Positions 44,932-52,748 of a DNA stretch of 64,000 bases are shown here, piece after piece. The stretch is from assembly GCA_026002875.1 (NCBI GenBank), contig BPGE01000001.1, positions 2,542,001 through 2,606,000 of the forward strand, read 5' to 3'. Position 1 is the stretch's first letter. The number at the start of each line of letters is the position of its first letter. A program made the translations under genes and the position numbers. Source of the DNA: Bryobacteraceae bacterium. GTDB taxonomy: Bacteria; Acidobacteriota; Terriglobia; Bryobacterales; Bryobacteraceae. The notes under the pieces are model-generated. The model worked only from the letters and a program-made list of their open reading frames with translations, made no database searches and was not told where the DNA came from.

Positions 44932-47357
44932 GATTTTGCCCCCTTTTGAACGGGGCTCAGGTCTGACAGATGCCGGCCGCGGCCGACCTCGTTATGTTCG
45001 AGTCTCAATCCCCTTTTGAACGGGGCTCAGGTCTGACGAGAAGACCGACTGGTCCACCATTCCATAACCGTCTCAATCCCCTTTTGAACGGGGCTCAGGT
45101 CTGACCGGATCTACAAGTATGGGGTCATCCCCGTTGTGTCTCAATCCCCTTTTGAACGGGGCTCAGGTCTGACCAATGGCTGTCCTTGGATACAACCAAA
45201 ACCCTACGTCTCAATCCCCTTTTGAACGGGGCTCAGGTCTGACCAATGGCTGTCCTTGGATACAACCAAAACCCTACGTCTCAATCCCCTTTTGAACGGG
45301 GCTCAGGTCTGACGAGCAGGTGTCGATCAGCGAGGCGCTGGATGTCTCAATCCCCTTTTGAACGGGGCTCAGGTCTGACTTATGGGAGACGTAGCCCGAT
45401 ACCGGGTGTCCTGTCTCAATCCCCTTTTGAACGGGGCTCAGGTCTGACTCTCTGAGCTTCAAAAAGCTCAAGAAAGAGGGTCTCAATCCCCTTTTGAACG
45501 GGGCTCAGGTCTGACACTGAAATATGTAACTTCCAACACAGGTTTATGTCTCAATCCCCTTTTGAACGGGGCTCAGGTCTGACTGAGCGGTCGGTGGATC
45601 GACTGGCAGACAGCTGTCTCAATCCCCTTTTGAACGGGGCTCAGGTCTGACTGATGGAGTGGATCAAACAGCAAAAACCCGCTGGGTCTCAATCCCCTTT
45701 TGAACGGGGCTCAGGTCTGACCCTGGCGCATGGGGATTTTACAAAGTGCAATGTCTCAATCCCCTTTTGAACGGGGCTCAGGTCTGACGGATGACTTGTA
45801 AAGAAATGCTGTTGGAGATCGTCTCAATCCCCTTTTGAACGGGGCTCAGGTCTGACGACTTAAATTTGAAACCATTGCGGAATGGCTGTCTCAATCCCCT
45901 TTTGAACGGGGCTCAGGTCTGACGTCGACAGGCCCTTGAACATGGTTTACGATCTGTCTCAATCCCCTTTTGAACGGGGCTCAGGTCTGACACAAACATC
46001 CGGCAATAGGGCAATCGGGGTGAATGTCTCAATCCCCTTTTGAACGGGGCTCAGGTCTGACACAGTGTGATTCATGCACCCGTCCGATGCTTTTGTCTCA
46101 ATCCCCTTTTGAACGGGGCTCAGGTCTGACACTCAGGATCGCTAAGAGAGATTTGAAGCCTGGTCTCAATCCCCTTTTGAACGGGGCTCAGGTCTGACGA
46201 GGGGGGAGGCGTATCCGATCAGTGACGATCCGTCTCAATCCCCTTTTGAACGGGGCTCAGGTCTGACCCTCCAGCACTTCGATGCCGGCCGGCGCGCATT
46301 GTCTCAATCCCCTTTTGAACGGGGCTCAGGTCTGACCAAGAAGGATGGGTGCTGAAATACCCTACTTGTCTCAATCCCCTTTTGAACGGGGCTCAGGTCT
46401 GACTAAGCCTGAGCGGGGCAATTTCGGGCGGAGAGTCTCAATCCCCTTTTGAACGGGGCTCAGGTCTGACAGGCGGACGCCGGAAGCCGGAAGCGGACGC
46501 CGGGTCTCAATCCCCTTTTGAACGGGGCTCAGGTCTGACTCAGACTTCCACTAGTGGCATTGGAAGGAAATGTCTCAATCCCCTTTTGAACGGGGCTCAG
46601 GTCTGACAAGTTGCGTGCGGCGATAGTATAGCACAGATCGTCTCAATCCCCTTTTGAACGGGGCTCAGGTCTGACGTACAGTTGCTTCAAGTTGTTGAAA
46701 AGAAAGGTCTCAATCCCCTTTTGAACGGGGCTCAGGTCTGACCCAGATTCTGGAAGCGCAGGCGAAGCGAACAAGTCTCAATCCCCTTTTGAACGGGGCT
46801 CAGGTCTGACTTTTTTCCGAGGCCCAGGTGGCCGCGTTGAAGGTCTCAATCCCCTTTTGAACGGGGCTCAGGTCTGACAACCCGCACTTCAATAGCACCT
46901 ATGCCGACCTGTCTCAATCCCCTTTTGAACGGGGCTCAGGTCTGACGGTGTCATAAACGCCGACGCGAGCATCAGCAGTCTCAATCCCCTTTTGAACGGG
47001 GCTCAGGTCTGACCCGTTGTTCTGCTTGTTCTATTTCTTCGGAGTCGTCTCAATCCCCTTTTGAACGGGGCTCAGGTCTGACGACTTCCGTCGCGTCTTC
47101 TTCAAGAAGTTGAAGTCTCAATCCCCTTTTGAACGGGGCTCAGGTCTGACCAAGGCATGTGGTATCTCGGCGTAACGGGCTTGTCTCAATCCCCTTTTGA
47201 ACGGGGCTCAGGTCTGACGGCTGGAGCGCGATGACCAAATCATCGCGGAGATGTCTCAATCCCCTTTTGAACGGGGCTCAGGTCTGACTGAGCGATCCGC
47301 GAATCAAGCAACAGATCGCATGTCTCAATCCCCTTTTGAACGGGGCTCAGGTCTGAC
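44932..47357 (-). CRISPR. CRISPR array, 36 repeats (one degenerate), no cas genes nearby
   Basis: I count 35 full 36-bp repeats, beginning at 45002, 45070, 45138 and so on to 47322, and appearing identical. Each starts GTCTCAATCCCCTTTTGA and ends ACGGGGCTCAGGTCTGAC. One degenerate copy lies at 44932-44967, with 35 spacers of 30-34 bp between. The degenerate copy keeps only the last 26 bases, so this is the old, leader-distal end. Read on the minus strand the repeat ends in GGGGATTGAGAC, the usual ATTGA(A/G)AC form of a crRNA 5' tag, so transcription is leftwards from the leader at 47358. Inside the repeat CCCC and GGGG can pair across an 8-nt loop. Spacers look less GC-rich than the chromosome. 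Spacers 45174-45207 and 45244-45277 are identical. Confidence 0.98.
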
Positions 47358-47520
47358 CGACCCCCCTGGTTAAGCTCCCACCGCACAACGAGTTGCAGAG
47401 GCCGTTGACAATTTTTTCGGAAAAAACATAGTTGGGTGAATTTGTTTCGACCTCCCATCCACGATTGCGGCTGTCCCGCATGCCCTCAACTTTGCCATAG
47501 TCGTGGCGTGATGTCAAGTG
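47358..47520 (-). promoter_or_regulatory. Probable CRISPR leader
   Basis: The sequence right of the last perfect repeat is AT-rich compared with the chromosome, with the runs ATTTTTTCGG and AAAAAACATAG at about 47410-47430. It contains no ORF. Its place opposite the degenerate terminal repeat marks it as the leader, holding the array promoter and acquisition site. Limits are approximate. Confidence 0.7.
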
Positions 47521-47575
47521 TTTTCATTCACATAGGGGTTCGATTGGGGCGGTCTGCCCGGGGAAGTGCGGCGGC

Positions 47576-47691
47576 GGACTGGCCGCGCCTGCGGCGCGAG
47601 GGGGGGTGTCGGAGGGTTGGGGAGGTTGTGTTTGAACCGCTTGGTCGCAGCCCTTCGGGCTGCTCCCGCGCGGCTCTGTTTGGGCGGGGCG
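47576..47691. repeat. Hairpin module, copy 1 of 3
   Basis: About 115 bp shared with 48448-48567 and 59517-59635: GGCCGCGCC, a G-rich stretch, GTCGGAGGGTTGGGG, then CCGCTTGGTCGCAG and the hairpin GCAGCCC-TTC-GGGCTGC, then CCGCGCGGCTC. It separates the CRISPR leader from the 62-bp repeat array. It is not a gene. Confidence 0.8.
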
Positions 47692-47751
47692 GGTTTCGGT
47701 TCGTTTCGCAAAAATGCGGTTTTGGGTTTGGGTGGGGTTGCGGGGCAAGGG

Positions 47752-48440
47752 TTTGCGGGGCGGGAGGGGGCACGGGTGGGATGCAGCCATCGCGCAAGCG
47801 CGATGGGAAACCCGTTGGGGGGCGCAGGGGACACGGTTGGGATGCAGCCATCGCGCAAGCGCGATGGGAAACCCGTTGGGGGGCGGGAGGGGGCACGGGT
47901 GGGATGCAGCCATCGCGCAGGCGCGATGGGAAACCCGTTGGGGGGCGGGAGGGGGCACGGGTGGGATGCAGCCATCGCGCAAGCGCGATGGGAAACCCGT
48001 TGGGGGGCGGGAGGGGACACGGTTGGGATGCAGCCATCGCGCAGGCGCGATGGGAAACCCGTTGGGGGGCGGGAGGGGGCACGGGTGGGATGCAGCCATC
48101 GCGCAAGCGCGATGGGAAACCCGTTGGGGGGCGGGAGGGGGCACGGGTGGGATGCAGCCATCGCGCAAGCGCGATGGAAAACCCGTTGGGGGGCGCAGGA
48201 GACACGGTTGGGATGCAGCCATCGCGCAAGCGCGATGGGAAACCCGTTTGCGGGGCGCAGGGGACACGGGTGGGATGCAGCCATCGCGCAGGCGCGATGG
48301 GAAACCCGTTTGCGGGGCGGGAGGGGGCACAGTTGGGATGCAGCCGCCGCGCAAGCGCGATGGGAAACCCGTTGGGGGGCGGGAGGGGACACGGTTGGGA
48401 TGCAGCCATCGCGCAAGCGCGATGGGAAACCCGTTGGGGA
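47752..48440 (+). repeat. Tandem array of eleven ~62-bp palindromic repeats
   Basis: Copies of GATGCAGCC start at 47780, 47841, 47903, 47965, 48027, 48089, 48151, 48212, 48274, 48337 and 48399, spaced 61-63 bp. Each is followed by a hairpin CCATCGCGC-AA-GCGCGATGG (some with AG in the loop), then GAAACCCGTTGGGG and a G-rich linker ending CACGGGT or CACGGTT. The period is not a multiple of three, so the open frames across it do not encode a repeat protein. No stop-free frame here has coding character. Confidence 0.93.
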
Positions 48441-48447
48441 GGGGGGC

Positions 48448-48567
48448 GGACTGGTCGCGCCCTGCGCGCGCGAGGGGGGTTGTCGAAGGGTTGGGGCGGT
48501 GGTGTTATTAACCGCTTGGTCGCAGCCCTTCGGGCTGCTCCCGCGCGGCTCCGTTGGGGCGGCGGGG
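48448..48567. repeat. Hairpin module, copy 2 of 3, at the hemG 3' end
   Basis: It has the same organisation as 47576-47691, with GGTCGCAGCCC-TTC-GGGCTGC and CCGCGCGGCTCCG. It ends at the hemG stop codon, so on the minus strand the hairpin follows hemG by about 30 nt and could serve as its transcription end. Confidence 0.8.
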
Positions 48568-49941
48568 TCAGCGGGGGGCGGCGAGGGCGCGGGCGGCGGC
48601 GCGGCCGGTGCGGATGCAGTCTGGGACGCCGATGCCGTCGTAGGCGTTGCCGGCGAGCTGGAGACCGGGGTAGCGCGCGGCCATTTCGCGGATGGCGGCG
48701 ATGCGGCGGGCGTGGCCGACTTCATACTGGGCCATGGCGCGGCGCCATCGGCGGAGGCGGATGAAGCGGGGCTCGGCGTCCCAACCGAGGAGCTGCTTGA
48801 GTTCGGCGCGGACGGCGCGGATCAGATCCCGGTCGCTGTGTTCGAGCACGGATTCGCCGCCCGAGCCGCCGAGGAAGCAGCGCAGGACGACGTGCGTGTC
48901 CGGCACGCGATAGGGGAACTTGGCGCCGACGAAGGTGCAGGCGACGAGGGTGCGCCGCTCGCGGGCGGGGACGAGGAAGCCGAAGCCGGGCGGGATGGGG
49001 CCGCAGTCTTCGCGGCGGTAGCCGAGGGCGAGGGTGATGGACGAGGTATAGGGGATGGCTTCGAGTTCCGAGGCGAGGCGCTGATCGACGGCGCGCAGGA
49101 GAGCGCCCGCCTGCCATGCCTGGCAGGCGAGGATCAGGTTGTCCGCCTCGATGGTATCGCCGCCGAGGCGGACGAGCCATTGCGAGCCCGGGCGTTCGAC
49201 GCGCTCCGCACGCGCCTGCACGATGCGGCAGTGCGGGCGGATGCGGCGTTCGAGCTCGGCGGTGAGCTGGGCGAGGCCGTTTCTGAGGGTGCGGAAGAGG
49301 GGGCCGGATTCAGCGCCGCGGGCGCGGGCGGCGCGGCGGGCGGCGAGGACGCCGCGGGTGAGGCTGCCGTAGCGGCGCTCGAGTTCGACGAAGCGGGCGA
49401 GGACGCTGTCGACGCTGAGGCGGTCGGCGCTGCCGCCGTAGACGCCGGCGAGGAGGGGTTCGGCGAGATAGTCGACGGCCTCGCGGCCGTAGTGGTCTTC
49501 GATGAAGGCGGCGACGCTGCGGTCGGGCTGCGGGGGGCCGGGGCGGCGGAAGATCTCGAGGCCCATGCGGAGCTTCGTGCCCCAGCCGAGCACGGGGGTG
49601 GCGGCCATGGGCAGGACTTTGGTGGGCACCATCATGAGCAGGCCGTCGGGCATGGGGACGAGGCGGCCGTTGCGGACGAGGTAAGTCACGCGCTGCTGGT
49701 CGAGAGAGCCGATCAGGTCGGCGCCGAGGCCGAGTTCGCGGGCGAGCTCCTCGCCGGCGGGCTTGGCGGAGAGGAAGCTGTCCGGGCCGCCCTCGATGAC
49801 GCAGCCGTCGACGACCTCTGTCTGGATGACGCCGCCAAGGGAGGGCTGCTCTTCAATGAGGACGGTTTCGCGGCCGGCGAGGGAGAGTTCCCAGGCGGCG
49901 GCAAGGCCGGTGATGCCGCCGCCGATGATCGCGGTGCGCAC
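48568..49941 (-). CDS. hemG: Protoporphyrinogen oxidase (HemY type)
   Basis: The 457-residue FAD enzyme oxidises protoporphyrinogen IX in haem synthesis. It has the dinucleotide fold TAIIGGGITGLAAAWELSLAG at the N-terminus, GGVIQTEVVDGCVIEGGPDSFL (PPOX-type), LLAGVYGGSADRLSV and a C-terminal GNAYDGIGVPDCIRTGRAAA FAD motif. It starts at a GTG 1 nt after the hemE stop, so it belongs to the hemE operon. Its codons are C-ending, in contrast to the G-ending minus-strand genes left of the CRISPR array. Confidence 0.93.
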   Translation of the reverse strand: MRTAIIGGGITGLAAAWELSLAGRETVLIEEQPSLGGVIQTEVVDGCVIEGGPDSFLSAKPAGEELARELGLGADLIGSLDQQRVTYLVRNGRLVPMPDGLLMMVPTKVLPMAATPVLGWGTKLRMGLEIFRRPGPPQPDRSVAAFIEDHYGREAVDYLAEPLLAGVYGGSADRLSVDSVLARFVELERRYGSLTRGVLAARRAARARGAESGPLFRTLRNGLAQLTAELERRIRPHCRIVQARAERVERPGSQWLVRLGGDTIEADNLILACQAWQAGALLRAVDQRLASELEAIPYTSSITLALGYRREDCGPIPPGFGFLVPARERRTLVACTFVGAKFPYRVPDTHVVLRCFLGGSGGESVLEHSDRDLIRAVRAELKQLLGWDAEPRFIRLRRWRRAMAQYEVGHARRIAAIREMAARYPGLQLAGNAYDGIGVPDCIRTGRAAARALAAPR

Positions 49942-49942
49942 G

Positions 49943-50980
49943 TTAAGGCCGGTACTCCCGGACGATCTGGACGACAGCCTTGACGTTTTCGACGGGGGTT
50001 TCGGGCAGGATGCCGTGGCCGAGGTTGAAGATGTGGCCGGGGCGGCTGCCGGCGCGTTTAAGGATCTCGATGACTTTGGTCTTGAGTTCCGGCAGCGGGG
50101 CGAACAGGGCGGCGGGGTCGAGGTTGCCCTGGATGGCGGCGCGGTAGTTGATGTCCATCCATGCCTGGTCGATGTTGAGGCGCCAATCGACGCCCATGAC
50201 GTCGCCGCCGGCGGCGTGGAGTTCCCTGAAGTAGCCGGCGCAGCCGGTGCCGAAGTGGATGACGGGGACGCCGGTGGAGCGGATGCGCTCGATGAGGGCG
50301 CGCGAGTAGGGCTGGACGTAGCGGACGTAGTCGTCGGTGCCGAGGGCGCCGACCCAGGAATCGAAGACCTGGATGGCGCGGGCGCCGGCGGCGACCTGGA
50401 GGATGGCGAACGGGGCCAGCACGTCGACGAGCTTGCCCATGAGGCGGCGCCAGAGGGTCTCGTCGCGGTACATGAGGGTCTTGGTGAGGAGGAAGTGGCG
50501 GGAGGAGCCACCCTCGATCATGTAGCTGGCGAGGGTGAAGGGGGCGCCGACGAAGCCGATGACGGGGACCTTGCCGGCGAGGGCGGTGTTGACGATCTTG
50601 ATGGCTTCGCCGACATAGCCGAGGTCGTCGGTGTTGGTGGTGGAGAGGGTGTCGACGTCGTGGGAGGTGCGGACGGGGTTTTCGATGACGGGCCCTTCGC
50701 CGGCGACGAACTTGAGGTGGAGTCCCATGGGTTCGACGGGCAGGAGGAGGTCGGCGAAGATGATGGCGGCGTCGACGTCGAGGATCTCGACAGGTTGAAG
50801 GGTGACCTGGGCGGCGAGATCCGGGCGCTTGCACATTTCGAGGATGGAATGGCGGGCGCGGATGGCGCGGTATTCCTTCAGATACCTGCCGGCCTGGCGC
50901 ATGAACCAGACGGGGCGGCAGTCGGTGGGACGGCGCCTGCAGGCGTCAAGGAAGCGGCTGCTCATGGGAGGTACGCGCAT
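49943..50980 (-). CDS. hemE: Uroporphyrinogen decarboxylase
   Basis: The 345-residue enzyme removes four carboxyl groups from uroporphyrinogen III. The diagnostic PVWFMRQAGRYLKEYR lies near the N-terminus, followed by IIFADLLLPVEPMG, GFVGAPFTLASYMIEGG and FNLGHGILPETPVENV. The ATG at 50980 has GGAGA five bases upstream; the ATG at 50965 lacks an SD. It overlaps the apbE 3' end by 19 nt and is followed by hemG. Confidence 0.95.
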   Translation of the reverse strand: MRVPPMSSRFLDACRRRPTDCRPVWFMRQAGRYLKEYRAIRARHSILEMCKRPDLAAQVTLQPVEILDVDAAIIFADLLLPVEPMGLHLKFVAGEGPVIENPVRTSHDVDTLSTTNTDDLGYVGEAIKIVNTALAGKVPVIGFVGAPFTLASYMIEGGSSRHFLLTKTLMYRDETLWRRLMGKLVDVLAPFAILQVAAGARAIQVFDSWVGALGTDDYVRYVQPYSRALIERIRSTGVPVIHFGTGCAGYFRELHAAGGDVMGVDWRLNIDQAWMDINYRAAIQGNLDPAALFAPLPELKTKVIEILKRAGSRPGHIFNLGHGILPETPVENVKAVVQIVREYRP

Positions 50981-51981
50981 GCATTCTCCGATCTATCTTC
51001 ACAAAGGAAGACCTGGAATTCTTTCGGCTTGTGGCGGGCGGCCCACTGGCGCCCGAGAACGAAGAAGGGTTTGGTCCATGCCTCGCTGTCGATGGTTTCC
51101 GGAGCGAGGACGGAGGCCAGAAGCATTCCCTGCACCGGGTAGCCGGTGCGGGGATCCATGATGTGAGTGTACGTCCTGCCGCCGGCGACGAAGAAGCGTT
51201 CGCTGGAGCCGGAGGTGGACATGGACATGTCTTTGAGGTAGAACTCGGCGAGGTTGCGGTTGCGCTGGCGGGGGTCGGGGAGGGTGACGCGCCAGCCGCG
51301 GGGCTCGGAGGGGGGAGCGCCAAGGCCGTAGATGCTGGAGCGGCCGGAGGAGATGAGGGCGCTGCGGATGCCGCGGGCGCGGAGGATGGCGGCCATGCGG
51401 TCGACGGCGTAGCCCTTGCCGATGCCGCCGGGGTCCATTTCGACGGGGGCGGTGAAGCGGACGGTGCGGGCGCGGGGGTCGAGCTGGATTTTCTGCCAGC
51501 CGATGCGGGCGAGGGCGGTGCGGATTTCGGCGCGGTGGGGGACGCGGCCGTCGCCTCTGTAAAAGCCCCAGAGTTTCATGAGGGGGCCGACGGTGATGTC
51601 GAAGGCCCCCTCGCTCTGGCGGCTGTATTCGAGGCAGCGGGCGAGGAGGCCGAAGAGCTCCTGGGAGACTTCGACGGGGCGGCGTGCGGCTTCGCGGTTG
51701 ACGAGGCTCCACTCGGAGTCGGGGCGGTAGTTGGAAAGGAGCTGGTCGAGGCGGCGGGCTTCTTCGTAGGTCTCTTCGATGGCGGAGTCGACGGCGAAGC
51801 GGTCTTCGCCATAGGCGACGACGGTGTAGGTGGTGCCCATGGCGTCGAAGGAGCGCTCGACGCGGACGAGCGCCTGGGGCGGGGGAACGGCGGCGGGCGC
51901 GGCAAGGGAAACCACGAGCAGGCAGGGCAGCAGCAAGGCCCTGAACGACCGGGCAAGTCTATGGACTGACGAGAGATCCAC
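50962..51981 (-). CDS. apbE: FAD:protein FMN transferase
   Basis: The 339-residue exported enzyme attaches FMN covalently to Thr residues of flavoproteins such as Rnf/Nqr subunits. It has a signal peptide (LLLPCLLVVSLAAPAAV), AMGTTYTVVAYG, VDPGGIGKGYAVD-like MDPGGIGKGYAVDRMAA, and the Mg-binding C-terminal THIMDPRTGYPV. It heads apbE-hemE-hemG with overlaps. No Nqr or Rnf target gene is in the window. Confidence 0.93.
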   Translation of the reverse strand: MDLSSVHRLARSFRALLLPCLLVVSLAAPAAVPPPQALVRVERSFDAMGTTYTVVAYGEDRFAVDSAIEETYEEARRLDQLLSNYRPDSEWSLVNREAARRPVEVSQELFGLLARCLEYSRQSEGAFDITVGPLMKLWGFYRGDGRVPHRAEIRTALARIGWQKIQLDPRARTVRFTAPVEMDPGGIGKGYAVDRMAAILRARGIRSALISSGRSSIYGLGAPPSEPRGWRVTLPDPRQRNRNLAEFYLKDMSMSTSGSSERFFVAGGRTYTHIMDPRTGYPVQGMLLASVLAPETIDSEAWTKPFFVLGRQWAARHKPKEFQVFLCEDRSENACAYLP

Positions 51982-52085
51982 AGAGAGTCAGGCGGCGGCC
52001 CGCTGGAGGGCGCGCCTGATTTTAGCCTACAACCCGCGGGCGCGCCGGATCAATGAAAGTTCGTATTTTCTTTGGGGTGGAGGGG

Positions 52086-52442
52086 TCAATCGCGGGGTCT
52101 GCCGCGGCGGAGGCGGCGGCGGAGGCGGCTGAGGGGCTCGCCGGAGGGCAGTTGCGCGGCGGGGCGGAAGCGGAGATCGGGCATGCGGAACAAGTCGATT
52201 CTCTGCATGAGGTTGCGGCGGAGGAAGTGGCGGGCGGCGGAGAGGCCGGCGAGGGCGGCGGACTGTTCGGATTCGCTGCCGGAGAGGAGGACGAGGACGT
52301 CGGCGTGGCGCATGTCGGGGCTGACGACGACGTCGACGACATCGACGCCCTGGACGCGGGGGTCGGCGAGCTCGAAGCGGATGAGCTCGCTGAGTTCCTC
52401 GCGCATGGATTCGGCGACGCGGCGGCTGCGGAGTTCGTCCAT
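52086..52442 (-). CDS. rbfA: 30S ribosome-binding factor A
   Basis: The 118-residue KH-fold protein acts in 16S 5' end maturation and cold adaptation. It matches the family with RRVAESMREELSELIRFELADPRV, DVVVSPDMRHADVLVLL and AARHFLRRNLMQRI followed by PDLRFRPAAQL. It ends with an Arg-rich tail. It is the last gene after infB and the DUF503 gene, a widespread order, 3 nt after the latter. Confidence 0.94.
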   Translation of the reverse strand: MDELRSRRVAESMREELSELIRFELADPRVQGVDVVDVVVSPDMRHADVLVLLSGSESEQSAALAGLSAARHFLRRNLMQRIDLFRMPDLRFRPAAQLPSGEPLSRLRRRLRRGRPRD

Positions 52443-52445
52443 GGT

Positions 52446-52733
52446 TCAGTCCAACCAATCGACGGTGGCGGAGACGAGGGCGGGTCCGAGGAAGAGGGCG
52501 GCGGCTTCTTCGGCAGCCTCGAGGACCTTGGCGGCGTTTTCGCGGGAGGCGGAGATGGTGACGGCGGCGACGACGGAGCGGTTGAGGAGGTTCTGGTCGT
52601 CGATTTCTGCGACGGCGAGGTTGAAGCCGTTGCGGAGGCGGTCCTTGAGGCCGCGGACCCAGTGGCGCTTGTCCTTGAGGGAGCGGGCGCCGGCGAGTTC
52701 GAGTTCGAGCGTGAGCACGCCGATGGCGGGCAC
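52446..52733 (-). CDS. DUF503 (YlxP-like) protein
   Basis: The 95-residue protein has the DUF503 pattern GVLTLELELAGARSLKDKRHWVRGLKDRLRN, then FNLAVAEIDDQNLLNRSVVAAVTISA. YlxP-like proteins are encoded between infB and rbfA in many bacteria and may take part in ribosome assembly; the biochemical role is not settled. The gap to rbfA is 3 nt and to infB 15 nt. Confidence 0.93.
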   Translation of the reverse strand: MPAIGVLTLELELAGARSLKDKRHWVRGLKDRLRNGFNLAVAEIDDQNLLNRSVVAAVTISASRENAAKVLEAAEEAAALFLGPALVSATVDWLD

Positions 52734-52748
52734 GGGGGGCTCCGGGGA

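Noticed and set aside
45246-45486. Short open frames inside the CRISPR array encoding repeats of SPFERGSGLT or SDLSPVQKGIET
   Set aside because: They translate the CRISPR repeat itself and break with spacer length.
47358-48567. Possible cas gene or toxin next to the CRISPR leader
   Set aside because: All six frames give only repeat-derived sequence until hemG; no Cas motif is present.
44783-48567. Replication origin at the GC-skew switch
   Set aside because: I saw no DnaA-box cluster (TTATCCACA type) and no dnaA, dnaN or parAB gene. I keep only the skew observation.
47566-49983. A plus-strand open frame of about 805 codons across the repeat array and hemG
   Set aside because: It runs through non-coding repeats whose period is not a multiple of three and then antisense to hemG. 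It is a by-product of high GC.
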